Positions 8,764 to 17,553 of a stretch of DNA of 64,000 nucleotides are shown piece after piece. The stretch's first letter is position 1. Each line of letters begins with the position of its first letter. The DNA is from Bacteroidaceae bacterium (lineage in GTDB: Bacteria; Bacteroidota; Bacteroidia; Bacteroidales; Bacteroidaceae): the NCBI GenBank assembly GCA_017645305.1, contig JAGCPD010000064.1:62001-126000 (forward strand), read 5' to 3'. The translations under genes were made by a program, and so were the position numbers. The notes beneath the pieces are model-generated. The model was not told the DNA's origin. It was given only the letters and a program-made list of their open reading frames with translations, and searched no databases.

Positions 8764-9423
8764 TTAGAACTTTGCTGTTACACCCGTTGCTTTCACAACA
8801 GCAGGATTTCCACAAATGAAGAGCTGTTCAGTCCCACTTTTGCTATAATCCGAAACGCATACGGCTCCGCTACCCACCACAGAGGCAGGAGGAATGACTG
8901 CACCTTTTAATACCATTGTCCTATAACCCAGATACACTCCGCTGCCAATAATCGCTTCGCCTAACATGGGCTGTCCCTTACCATCCTTATAAATATGGTG
9001 ATGAGTACTGTCGGTAATGTAGGTACCGCCCACCAAGACATTGTCGCCCACATTTATATGCTTATAACAGAGTACTTTGGAGTCTCTGGCGATATAGATA
9101 TTATTGCCAAAGTCCAAAGAAGCATCTTTGCCCACATAGATACATGAGTCAGGACCTATACGCAAGAAACCGCCAATATTCCATGTACCTAAAATACAAA
9201 CCTCTGCCTTGCCGCAAGAAGCCGTATAATCCCCAAAATCGGCATTTATGATTACCATGTTCCTTGGAGCATCTGCAGAAAGAAGGATATTGCCATTAAG
9301 CGTCAACTGTAAGGATCCATATACCCTGAAAGGCATACGCCATACTGCTTTCCACCCTCCGGCATGGTAGTTCAGCCGGAAAGTTGCAGACCAGTTTGTG
9401 TGTAATATGCTACTTAATTTCAT
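8764..9423 (-). CDS. Hexapeptide-repeat O-acyltransferase
   Basis: Left-handed beta-helix acetyl/acyltransferase of about 219 residues, starting at ATG 9423 (MKLSSILHTNWSATF). Imperfect hexapeptide turns run from about residue 70 to 190, and the closing segment VICGNPAVVKA-like is typical of WbbJ/maltose-acetyltransferase relatives. The catalytic-type histidine lies in ITDSTHHHIY. First gene of a minus-strand operon with two GT2 genes, so it probably decorates the sugar they build. Confidence 0.85.
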   Translation of the reverse strand: MKLSSILHTNWSATFRLNYHAGGWKAVWRMPFRVYGSLQLTLNGNILLSADAPRNMVIINADFGDYTASCGKAEVCILGTWNIGGFLRIGPDSCIYVGKDASLDFGNNIYIARDSKVLCYKHINVGDNVLVGGTYITDSTHHHIYKDGKGQPMLGEAIIGSGVYLGYRTMVLKGAVIPPASVVGSGAVCVSDYSKSGTEQLFICGNPAVVKATGVTAKF

Positions 9424-9434
9424 AATCAGTATGG

Positions 9435-9466
9435 CAAAGGTAATGACATTTTCAGATTTCTGCAAA
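9435..9466 (-). promoter_or_regulatory. Promoter of the acyltransferase-GT2-GT2 operon
   Basis: Read on the minus strand: TTTG (9463-9466), 20-base spacer, TACCTTTG (9435-9442). This is an exact consensus match 12 bases before the ATG at 9423. It diverges from the topB promoter. Confidence 0.8.
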
Positions 9467-9494
9467 TATTAAGAGATAATTCAGAAATTATGCC

Positions 9495-9502
9495 TACCTT
9501 TG
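9495..9502 (+). promoter_or_regulatory. -7 box of topB
   Basis: TACCTTTG 31 bases before the topB ATG at 9533. No clear TTTG sits in the -33 position. The box lies within the open frame that begins at 9500, which rules out that earlier start. Confidence 0.6.
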
Positions 9503-9532
9503 TACTACAAAACAAGGAAAAAGAACTGGCAA

Positions 9533-11506
9533 ATGATTGTTTGTATAGCAGAGAAACCGTCCGTAGCCCGCGATATAGCCCATGTGCTGGGAGCCAACTC
9601 CACGCACGACGGTTATATGGAAGGTAACGGGTATCAGGTTACTTGGACCTTTGGGCACCTTTGCGAATTGAAGGAGCCGCATGAATATACACCTCTATGG
9701 AAAAACTGGAGCCTAAGCCAGCTGCCCATGATTCCACCACGCTTTGGCATCAAGCTAAAATCAGATAAAGGTGTAGAGAAACAGTTCAACATTATTGCCT
9801 CCCTGATGAGCAAAGCTGATGAAATAATTAACTGCGGTGATGCTGGACAGGAGGGAGAACTTATACAAAGATGGGTAATGCAGAAAGCTTTGGCAAAATG
9901 TCCCGTTAAGCGTTTGTGGATTAGCAGCCTTACGGAAGAAGCCATCCGCGAGGGCTTCCAGAAGTTGAAAGACCAGTCGGAATACCAGAGTCTATATGAG
10001 GCCGGACTGATGCGTGCTATCGGCGACTGGCTGCTGGGCATGAATGCCACACGCCTTTATACTCAGAAATATGCTTTCGGCAAACATCAGGTACTGAGTG
10101 TGGGCCGGGTACAAACACCAACGTTGGCTCTCATCGTCAAACGCCAGAAAGAAATTGAGAACTTTGTCCCGCGTCAGTCGTGGGTGCTTTCTACCCTGTA
10201 CAGGGAGGTAAAATTCAGTGCCATACAACGCGACGAGGAGGCCGAGGCAGAAGAAGCTGCAGAGATAGCTGAAGCAGCTAAACAGGGCAAGACACTAAAG
10301 AGCAAAGGGCCTATCTACCGAATGTTGGAATACGCCACCGAACAAGAGGGAAAAAACGTACTGGAAGCCATCAAAGACAATCCCTTTACTGTTCTTTCTG
10401 TCACCAAGAAAAAAGGCTTTGAAACACCTCCACGTTTGTACGACCTCACCAGCCTGCAGGTAGATTGCAACAAGAAATTCGGGTTCAGTGCCGATCAGAC
10501 CCTCAACCTCATACAGAGTCTTTATGAGAAGAAGGTTGCCACCTATCCTCGTGTGGATACTACCTTCCTGCCCGATGACGTGTACCCCAAATGCCCTCAG
10601 ATTATGAATGGGCTGTTCTTAACCAAGAATGCAGGAACCCAGCCCTATGCCGAGATTGTAAAAACGCTGGGAGGCAAACCACTGAAGAAAAGTAAAAAAA
10701 TATTTGACAACAGCAAGGTGACAGACCACCATGCTATTATCCCTACAGGCATATCACCACAGAGCCTTACTGAAATGGAGTGGAAGGTATTCGACCTGAT
10801 TGCCCGCGCTTATATCGCAGCTTTCTATCCAGACTGTCTGTTTGAGACCACAACCGTTATTGGTGAAGTCAAGAAGAATGAAGCGGAAACTGTCCTGTTC
10901 CGCGTTAATGGTCGTGTTACCACTGACGAAGGTTGGAAAGTCGTATTCAAGAAAATGGAAACGGAGGAGAAGGATGAAAACGAGAGCGAAAAGACATCCC
11001 TCCCGGTTTTCCAAAAAGGCGAGAGTGGTCCGCACATCCCATCACTTACCGACAAATGGACAACGCCCCCCAAACCATATACAGAAGCAACTCTGCTTCG
11101 TGCAATGGAAACAGCCGGTAAGATGGTGGAAGACGAGGAACTGCGAGATGCCTTGAAAGAAAACGGCATAGGGCGGCCCAGTACCCGGGCTGCCATCATA
11201 GAAACACTGTTCCGCAGACATTACATCCGCAAGGAGAAGAAAAGCCTTTGGGCAACTCCAACAGGTGTAGAACTTATAGACATCATCCACGAAGAACTGC
11301 TGAAGAGTGCCGAGTTGACAGGCCTCTGGGAAAAGAAACTAAGGATGATAGAACGTAAAGAATATCAGGCTAAAACTTTCCTGGAAGAACTCAAGCAAAT
11401 GGTGACAGGCATCGTTTCGGCAGTCATGAATGACACCACTCCCCGCCAAATAAGCGTGAGTTCAGAACCGGCAAATAGGAAGAAAGGCAATAAAAACCAC
11501 ACTTGA
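9533..11506 (+). CDS. topB: DNA topoisomerase III
   Basis: Type IA topoisomerase that decatenates and resolves single-strand crossings. With ATG 9533 it has 657 residues. The N-terminal Toprim domain has AEKPSVARDI and the acidic CGDAGQEGE motif. The active-site tyrosine is about Y338 in ATYPRVDT. NGIGRPSTRA near residue 545 is the conserved type IA signature. An unusual acidic Glu/Ala stretch (about residues 230-250) interrupts the central region. The C-terminus lacks visible CxxC zinc fingers, as is usual for short TopB forms in Bacteroidetes. Confidence 0.95.
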   Translation: MIVCIAEKPSVARDIAHVLGANSTHDGYMEGNGYQVTWTFGHLCELKEPHEYTPLWKNWSLSQLPMIPPRFGIKLKSDKGVEKQFNIIASLMSKADEIINCGDAGQEGELIQRWVMQKALAKCPVKRLWISSLTEEAIREGFQKLKDQSEYQSLYEAGLMRAIGDWLLGMNATRLYTQKYAFGKHQVLSVGRVQTPTLALIVKRQKEIENFVPRQSWVLSTLYREVKFSAIQRDEEAEAEEAAEIAEAAKQGKTLKSKGPIYRMLEYATEQEGKNVLEAIKDNPFTVLSVTKKKGFETPPRLYDLTSLQVDCNKKFGFSADQTLNLIQSLYEKKVATYPRVDTTFLPDDVYPKCPQIMNGLFLTKNAGTQPYAEIVKTLGGKPLKKSKKIFDNSKVTDHHAIIPTGISPQSLTEMEWKVFDLIARAYIAAFYPDCLFETTTVIGEVKKNEAETVLFRVNGRVTTDEGWKVVFKKMETEEKDENESEKTSLPVFQKGESGPHIPSLTDKWTTPPKPYTEATLLRAMETAGKMVEDEELRDALKENGIGRPSTRAAIIETLFRRHYIRKEKKSLWATPTGVELIDIIHEELLKSAELTGLWEKKLRMIERKEYQAKTFLEELKQMVTGIVSAVMNDTTPRQISVSSEPANRKKGNKNHT

Positions 11507-11538
11507 AACGTTATTATATAGAATATTGGTAAATTTAT

Positions 11539-13680
11539 ATGTCTGGTAGATATAGGAAGATAACGGGAGATAAGCGCTTGATAGCATCGGAAGATAGAGG
11601 ACAGCACACTTGTCTTCTGTCTCCTTCGAACTCTCTTTATCTCTTTCTTTTTATCGCAGTAGGATGCTTGCTTTCCTCTTGCGGAGCCGATAATCACCTG
11701 AAAAAAGGTGACCAGTACTATGCCATTGGTGAGTATTTCGATGCAGCTGCAGAATACAAGAAAGCATACTCTCGTACAAAAACCACAGAAAAAGAAAAGC
11801 GTGGCGTCCGTGCGTGGAAGATGGCCGAATGCTATAGAAAGATAAACTACACCGCCAAGAGCATTGGTGCATATCAGAATGCTATCCGATACAACTATCC
11901 CGATACTTTGGCATGGCTCTATCTGGCTCAGCTTCAGCACAAACAGGGCGATTACAAAGCTGCTATCAAAAGCTATAACACCTACCTTGAGATGGTTCCA
12001 AAAGCACCGCTTGCCGTAAACGGTGTTCAGGGTTGTATGCAAGCACCTATTTGGAAGAAGAGACCTACACTGTACAGTATCAAAAAGGAACCCATCCTAA
12101 ATAGTCGCCGCGCAGACTTCTCACCCATGTTTTTGGGCGACGATGCCGACCAGCTTTTCCTTACTACCACACGTCCTCAGGCTACTGGAAACGAGATTAG
12201 CGGCATTACCGGAACCAAAAGTAGTGACATATTCTTTAGCAAGAAAGACGACAAAGGCAAATGGGGAGCACCCGAGATTGCGGAAGGAGAGCTGAACAGC
12301 GAGTACGAAGAAGGTGCTTGCTGCTTCTCACCTGATGGCAGAACCATGTATCTTACCCGTTGTACCTACGACTCGGACTATCCCCGCTATGCCGAGATTT
12401 ACACCAGCCAGCGCAGCGATGCCTCTTGGAGCAAGCCCCAACTACTTCAGATTACCAAGGATACGCTTTCCAGCTATGCCCATCCTGCTGTCTCGCCTGA
12501 TGGGAAATGGCTTTATTTTACCAGCGATATGCCTGGCGGACTGGGTGGAAAAGATATTTGGCGCATCGCCCTGACAGAAGTGGGCGGATTAGGGGGGGTG
12601 GAAAATGTTGGTGCTCCTATCAACACAGAAGGCGACGAGATGTTTCCGACCTTCCGTCCAAACGGAGAACTTTATTTCTCCAGCAACGGACACGTGGGGA
12701 TGGGTGGTCTGGATATCTTTAAGGCCAAGCGCGACACCACTACAGGAAACTGGTCTGTCGAGAACCTGAAGGTGCCCATGAACAGCAGCGGTGATGATTT
12801 TGGCATGACCTTTGAAGGACTGCATAACAGAGGCTTTTTCTGTTCCAACAGAGGCGATGCACGCGGATGGGATCACATTATGTCTTTTGAGTGCCCGGAG
12901 ATTATTCATACTGTAAAAGGGTGGGTATATGAAAAGGATGGATATGAATTGCCAGAAGGACTTGTCTATATGGTGGGTAACGACGGCACATACCAGAAGG
13001 TGAGCGTCAGAGGCGACGGCTCCTTTGTTCAGGAAGTCACGCCCAAAGTGGATTACGTCTTCCTGGGTACCTGCCAAGGCTATCTGAACCACAAAGAAGA
13101 GTTGCACGTTGATACCAGCAGCGTCAGTCAGGAATTTGTTTTGCAATTCCCGCTGGCCAGCATCAACAATCCTGTTCTTATCCGTAACGTGTTCTATGAG
13201 TTTGACAGCGCGGCTCTTACAGAAAGCAGCACACAAGCATTGGACAGTTTGGTTGACCTGCTCAACGAGAACCCCAACGTAACCATAGAATTGTCCTCTC
13301 ATTGCGACTATCGAGGCAAGGATGAATATAATGAGAAACTTAGTCAGCGACGCGCAGAGAGCGTTGTCAACTATCTGATAGAGCATGGTATAGAGGCAGA
13401 GCGTCTTACCCCTGTTGGCTATGGCGAAAAACGTCCCAAGGTAGTAACACGCAAGATAGCTGAGCAGAACGATTTCCTGCACGAAGGTGACACGCTTACC
13501 GAGGCATTCATCCTAGGTATAGAGGACATAGAGAAACAGGAAATCTGTCATGCCTATAACCGTCGTACAGAATTCAAGGTTTTACGTACCACATACCGCC
13601 TTTTCGACAAGATTAAACCTTCAGAAGAAGCGATAAAGCAAACCGAGGAAGAAACAAAGCCTAAAGAAGAAACAGAATAA
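11539..13680 (+). CDS. porE: Type IX secretion lipoprotein PorE (TPR, beta-propeller, OmpA domain)
   Basis: Periplasmic T9SS component that in Porphyromonas links the trans-envelope complex to peptidoglycan. Visible parts are a lipobox LLSSC (Cys48), TPR-like helices at about 55-150, a PD40/WD40-type propeller at about 185-440 (repeated FSPDGRTMYL and SPDGKWLYF motifs), a short carboxypeptidase-regulatory-like beta domain at about 450-530, and a C-terminal OmpA peptidoglycan-binding domain (FDSAALTES, SQRRAESVVNYL). The tail is Glu/Lys-rich. The ~30 residues before the signal peptide are unusual, so the true start may be downstream at a non-ATG codon such as the TTG near 11578. Confidence 0.88.
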   Translation: MSGRYRKITGDKRLIASEDRGQHTCLLSPSNSLYLFLFIAVGCLLSSCGADNHLKKGDQYYAIGEYFDAAAEYKKAYSRTKTTEKEKRGVRAWKMAECYRKINYTAKSIGAYQNAIRYNYPDTLAWLYLAQLQHKQGDYKAAIKSYNTYLEMVPKAPLAVNGVQGCMQAPIWKKRPTLYSIKKEPILNSRRADFSPMFLGDDADQLFLTTTRPQATGNEISGITGTKSSDIFFSKKDDKGKWGAPEIAEGELNSEYEEGACCFSPDGRTMYLTRCTYDSDYPRYAEIYTSQRSDASWSKPQLLQITKDTLSSYAHPAVSPDGKWLYFTSDMPGGLGGKDIWRIALTEVGGLGGVENVGAPINTEGDEMFPTFRPNGELYFSSNGHVGMGGLDIFKAKRDTTTGNWSVENLKVPMNSSGDDFGMTFEGLHNRGFFCSNRGDARGWDHIMSFECPEIIHTVKGWVYEKDGYELPEGLVYMVGNDGTYQKVSVRGDGSFVQEVTPKVDYVFLGTCQGYLNHKEELHVDTSSVSQEFVLQFPLASINNPVLIRNVFYEFDSAALTESSTQALDSLVDLLNENPNVTIELSSHCDYRGKDEYNEKLSQRRAESVVNYLIEHGIEAERLTPVGYGEKRPKVVTRKIAEQNDFLHEGDTLTEAFILGIEDIEKQEICHAYNRRTEFKVLRTTYRLFDKIKPSEEAIKQTEEETKPKEETE

Positions 13681-13691
13681 TTCCCGTTTCA

Positions 13692-13723
13692 TTTGGTTGT
13701 TTGCACAGAAATTCCTATTTTTG
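13692..13723 (+). promoter_or_regulatory. Promoter of the Gfo/Idh/MocA gene
   Basis: TTTG at 13692-13695, 20-base spacer, TATTTTTG at 13716-13723, 39 bases before the ATG at 13763. Full match to the Bacteroidetes housekeeping promoter. Confidence 0.8.
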
Positions 13724-13762
13724 CCATACATAACGTGATATTTCTATGAAAAAAACACTATT

Positions 13763-15067
13763 ATGGCACTAAACAGAAGATCTTTTCTAAAAAGGACAGC
13801 TGCCGCATCGGCACTGTTCAGTATCTTGCCCCGCGAGGTGCTGGGTAAGATGGGGGGAGCAAACAACTACGTTGCTCCAAGTGATCAGCTTACACGTGGT
13901 ATTATCGGTGTAGGCGGAATAGGACGTTCCAGCAGTCACTTTGTGAGTGACCAGTCCTGTAGATTAGTGGCGCTGTGCGATGTGGATCAGAAGCATCTGG
14001 ACTCAGCAGTAGCAGCAGCCAAAAAGAATTTCAACGAGAATGTGAAGGCGTATCACGACTTCCGCGAACTCATCCACGATTCTAACGTGGACATTGTTCA
14101 CATTGCCACTCCACCGCATTGGCACGGACTAATGTCTGTTGAAGCAGCTAATGCCGGCAAGGATATCTTCTGCGAGAAGCCCATGACCCGTACCATTGGC
14201 GAAGGTAAACGCGTACAAGAGGCTGTTAAGCGAAATGCCCGCGTGTTCCGTCTTAACACATGGTTCCGCTTCAAGGACACCTTCTATGGATTGGGAACAG
14301 ATGTTAAGCCGTTGAAGAAACTTGTTGACAGCGGACTGTTGGGATGGCCCTTGAAGGTACGTATCTCTGGAGCTACAGGCTTTACCTGGAAGTTCTACTG
14401 GGTCGGAAAAGAGAATCTGGAGGTACAGCCCATCCCGCCAGAACTGGACTACGATCTCTGGCTTGGCCCCGCTCCTTACAAGCCTTACAACATACATCGC
14501 ACACACCAGACTTTCCGCGGATACTTTGATTATGACGGAGGTGGTCTGGCTGATATGGGTCAGCATTACATCGACCCCGTTCAGTACATTCTTGGTAAGG
14601 ATGACACCTTCCCCGTTAAGGTAGAAATAGATGCTCCTCAGCAGCATCCGGATGCCGTTGGTATCTGGCGCACCATTACCTATACATATGAGGATGGCTG
14701 TCAGATTATTCTGGAAGGCGAGGGCTTCGAAAGCGAGGGAAAGGTTCCTTACATAGAAGGTCCTCAGGGTAAGGTATTTAAAGGCTTTGAGTGTACTATT
14801 CCCAATGTGCAGGAACTCATTAATGAGATGCCTGACCCAGAGCCCCGCAACACAGATTTCCTGGAGTGTGTTCGCACCCGTCGTCAGTTTGCACTTAACG
14901 AGAGCAACGGACACCACAGTGCCACCATCGTAAATATGGGTGTCTGTGCACTGCGTCTGAACCGCACCCTCCATTTCGATCCCAAGACACAGCTCTTCAT
15001 AAACGACGAGGCTGCCAACCTGCTTGTCAACCAGCCCATGCGTGGAGAATGGGGAAAGATGATATAA
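13763..15067 (+). CDS. Exported Gfo/Idh/MocA-family oxidoreductase
   Basis: NAD(P)-dependent sugar dehydrogenase/oxidoreductase of 434 residues. The leader NRRSFLKRTAAASALFS is a twin-arginine-type signal, so export with bound cofactor is likely. The Rossmann motif GVGGIGR (about 50-56) and the family EKP motif (FCEKPMTRT, about 138) are present. The middle domain has the WLGPAPYKPYN and DMGQHYIDPV segments common in the large exported subfamily of Bacteroidetes and Planctomycetes. The next gene encodes a DUF1080 domain, and together they suggest oxidation of a glycoside at C3 followed by cleavage; this pairing is known for the families but inferred here. Confidence 0.88.
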   Translation: MALNRRSFLKRTAAASALFSILPREVLGKMGGANNYVAPSDQLTRGIIGVGGIGRSSSHFVSDQSCRLVALCDVDQKHLDSAVAAAKKNFNENVKAYHDFRELIHDSNVDIVHIATPPHWHGLMSVEAANAGKDIFCEKPMTRTIGEGKRVQEAVKRNARVFRLNTWFRFKDTFYGLGTDVKPLKKLVDSGLLGWPLKVRISGATGFTWKFYWVGKENLEVQPIPPELDYDLWLGPAPYKPYNIHRTHQTFRGYFDYDGGGLADMGQHYIDPVQYILGKDDTFPVKVEIDAPQQHPDAVGIWRTITYTYEDGCQIILEGEGFESEGKVPYIEGPQGKVFKGFECTIPNVQELINEMPDPEPRNTDFLECVRTRRQFALNESNGHHSATIVNMGVCALRLNRTLHFDPKTQLFINDEAANLLVNQPMRGEWGKMI

Positions 15068-15073
15068 AAAAAC

Positions 15074-15110
15074 TCACCTCCAACCCCTCTCCAAAGGGCG
15101 AGGGGAGGAT
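15074..15110. repeat. G/C-rich palindromic intergenic element
   Basis: An inverted repeat with arms CCCCTC (15084-15089) and GAGGGG (15100-15105), extended by outer CCTCC/GGAGG blocks, between the Gfo and HEAT-DUF1080 genes. It resembles a recurrent intergenic motif of the form CCCCTCTCC-AAA-GGgGAGGGG that I recall from many bacterial genomes. No U-tract follows, so it is not a clear terminator. The following 30 bases (15110-15144) show a degenerate 7-base rhythm. Confidence 0.6.
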
Positions 15111-15156
15111 TAATTCTTAACTCTTATCTTATAATTCTTATAGAATTTATATTGCA

Positions 15157-17538
15157 ATGAAGAAGATATTTAATATAATGTTGATGACCGTCCTGATGTT
15201 GATGGTCACAACAACCCCCGTTCTTGCACAGGATGCAAGACAGAGAACCACACAGACCATTGTGCAGGATGCATTGGCACTAATGCCTTTGCAGAACCAG
15301 AGCGACTTCAATCGTGAGATGGAGGACATTGCCAAGGCAGCTCCCCAGTCCATTGAAATTCTAGTTGGCATGATGCAACCCACAGAGAAGGCTAAGAACA
15401 ACCTGCTGGAGTATGCTATCAATGGCGTCACAAACTTTGCTTCTGCTAATGCAAAGTACAAGAAGGCAGTCCTGGACGGTCTTACCGCTGCTGCCCCCAA
15501 GTCTCCAGACCAGTATGTACGTCAGTTCATACAATCACAGATTCGTCTGTTGGCCGGTGATGAAAAGCCCATCGAATTTACCCAACATGCTGGTGTTGCA
15601 CCTTATGCCCAGGCATATGATAATCTGGTAAAACTGGATGCCAATGCAGGGCCCGCCATTGTTAAGACCCTCAAGACAAAAGACCATGCACTGCGCATGC
15701 AGGCACTGAAGTTTGCCACAGCCAACAATCTGGTTACCGACGATTTGGCTAAGCAAGTGGTTGCCAAGTATAAGTCTCAGACAGAAGAAGGTAAGGTTGA
15801 CATCATCAACTGGTTGGGCGATAACAAGACAGCAAGTCAGAAGCCTTTCCTCAACAAGGTTCTCGCACAAGGTGGCAAGCCTGCAGTCGCAGCCATCGAG
15901 GCATTGGGTAAGATTGGTGGCGACGATGCTGCTACTGCCCTGATAGCTCAGTTGGAAGGCGATAACTGGCAGAAAGCATTTAGTGCATTGCTCAGTTTCA
16001 AAGACAATCTTTCCGGTAAGGTAACAGAGGCGCTGAAGGCCACCACAGGTCAGCAGCAGAACCGCTTATTTAACCTCGCTTCTGCCCGTCGTATCAAGAG
16101 TGCCGCTCCCATTGCATTCGAAATGGCAAAAGAAAATTCCGCAGCACGTCAGGCTCTGTCCGGCGTAGTTGGGAAGGATGACGTAAGCAAAATAGCCCAA
16201 TTGTTAGATGCTGCCGGCGATTCAGAAAAGGGAGATTATCGCGCAGCGCTTACCGCCAGCCTCAAAAGTCTGGATGCCAAGCAGCAATACCAGGCTATAA
16301 GTGCCGAAATGAAGAAGGCTACGAACAAAGAGCGCTTCTACCCCATTCTGGCTGCCACCAATACCAATGAATCAGTAGATGAACTGCAGCAGATAGGTAC
16401 ACCTGCCGCTATCAACGCTTTGTTATACAGTACTAATCTGAAGGCTGCTGCTCCTCTGCTGAATGCTGCCAAGGCTGGCGACGACAATGCGCTAAACAGC
16501 TATATCAATTTGATTGGCAAATATCAGCGCAATGCCGATGCCCGTTATGACGGACTGAATACCGCCATGCAGCTTGCAAAGTCTGAAGATCAGAAGAAGG
16601 TTATCCTTAACTTTTTGGGGAAAACCCCAACACGCAATGCCTTCCTGTTGGCAGGTAAGTATCTCGATGACAAGGCACTGGGCTACAATGCGGCTGTGGC
16701 TGAGAAGGATATCATTAACAAGACCAACGAGGATATTGAGTATGAAGTTGTCAAAGAGAACCTCACCAAGGCAATGGCTCTCTACAAGGCTCATGGAACA
16801 GCTGATGACGGCTATGCAGTAGATGAACTGAAGAAGATTATCTCTGAGTTGCAGCCCTCACCCGTATATGTTCTTTCTGACGAGGAGAAGAAGCAGGGTT
16901 TCGAACTGTTGTTCGACGGCACCAACCTGGACAACTTTGTTGGTAACAAGGTAGGGTATGTGCCCATCAATGGGTGTATCAACGTAACAGCCAATTATGG
17001 TAATGAGAGTAACCTGTACACAGCCAAGGAATATCAGGATTTCATCTTCCGCTTTGAGTTCTGCTTCCTCCGCCCTGGTGTAAACAATGGTGTAGGTATT
17101 CGTACCCCAATGGGTGTGGATGCTGCATATTATGGTATGTGTGAGTGCCAGATTCTAGACCACGATGCCCCCATGTATGCCGGTCTGCGCGAATACCAGG
17201 TACATGGTTCCGTTTATGGCGTCATCCCTGCAAAGCGTATCAAACACAAGCCATTGGGTGAGTGGAGCGAAGAGGAAATCCGCGTACAGGGCAACCACAT
17301 CACTGTTACCGTAAACGGTGAAGTAATTGTTGATGGTGACATCAAGGAAGCTTGCCAAGGACATAACGTAGCTCCTGACGGAAGCGATAACAACCCTTAT
17401 ACCGTTGACCATCACAACCATCCTGGCATGTTTAACAAGACAGGGCACATCGGTTTCCTGGGTCATGGTGCCGGTCTGAAGTTCCGCAATGTTCGTGTAC
17501 TTGACCTCACAAAAGCCCCTAAGGGTAAAAAGAAGTAA
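15157..17538 (+). CDS. HEAT-repeat protein with C-terminal DUF1080 (3-keto-disaccharide hydrolase) domain
   Basis: Exported 793-residue protein: signal peptide (1-25, ending TPVLAQ), then about 500 residues of Ala/Lys-rich alpha-helical HEAT-like repeats, then a DUF1080 concanavalin-like domain from about 575 to 785. Family hallmarks are FELLFDGTNLDNF, GVGIRTPMG and the C-terminal HIGFLGHGAGLKFRNVRV. DUF1080 members hydrolyse 3-keto-glycosides made by Gfo/Idh/MocA dehydrogenases, matching the upstream gene. The long HEAT region may dock the enzyme to a partner. The gap to the upstream gene is 89 bases and holds a palindrome, so co-transcription is likely but may be attenuated. Confidence 0.85.
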   Translation: MKKIFNIMLMTVLMLMVTTTPVLAQDARQRTTQTIVQDALALMPLQNQSDFNREMEDIAKAAPQSIEILVGMMQPTEKAKNNLLEYAINGVTNFASANAKYKKAVLDGLTAAAPKSPDQYVRQFIQSQIRLLAGDEKPIEFTQHAGVAPYAQAYDNLVKLDANAGPAIVKTLKTKDHALRMQALKFATANNLVTDDLAKQVVAKYKSQTEEGKVDIINWLGDNKTASQKPFLNKVLAQGGKPAVAAIEALGKIGGDDAATALIAQLEGDNWQKAFSALLSFKDNLSGKVTEALKATTGQQQNRLFNLASARRIKSAAPIAFEMAKENSAARQALSGVVGKDDVSKIAQLLDAAGDSEKGDYRAALTASLKSLDAKQQYQAISAEMKKATNKERFYPILAATNTNESVDELQQIGTPAAINALLYSTNLKAAAPLLNAAKAGDDNALNSYINLIGKYQRNADARYDGLNTAMQLAKSEDQKKVILNFLGKTPTRNAFLLAGKYLDDKALGYNAAVAEKDIINKTNEDIEYEVVKENLTKAMALYKAHGTADDGYAVDELKKIISELQPSPVYVLSDEEKKQGFELLFDGTNLDNFVGNKVGYVPINGCINVTANYGNESNLYTAKEYQDFIFRFEFCFLRPGVNNGVGIRTPMGVDAAYYGMCECQILDHDAPMYAGLREYQVHGSVYGVIPAKRIKHKPLGEWSEEEIRVQGNHITVTVNGEVIVDGDIKEACQGHNVAPDGSDNNPYTVDHHNHPGMFNKTGHIGFLGHGAGLKFRNVRVLDLTKAPKGKKK

Positions 17539-17553
17539 CATCCATGCTACTGA

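Noticed and set aside
12589..13482. 297-codon minus-strand frame over porE
   Set aside because: Shadow of the OmpA/propeller coding region, with no recognisable domain and no start signal.
14129..14974. 281-codon minus-strand frame over the oxidoreductase gene
   Set aside because: The plus strand has intact Gfo/Idh/MocA motifs throughout; the antisense frame has none.
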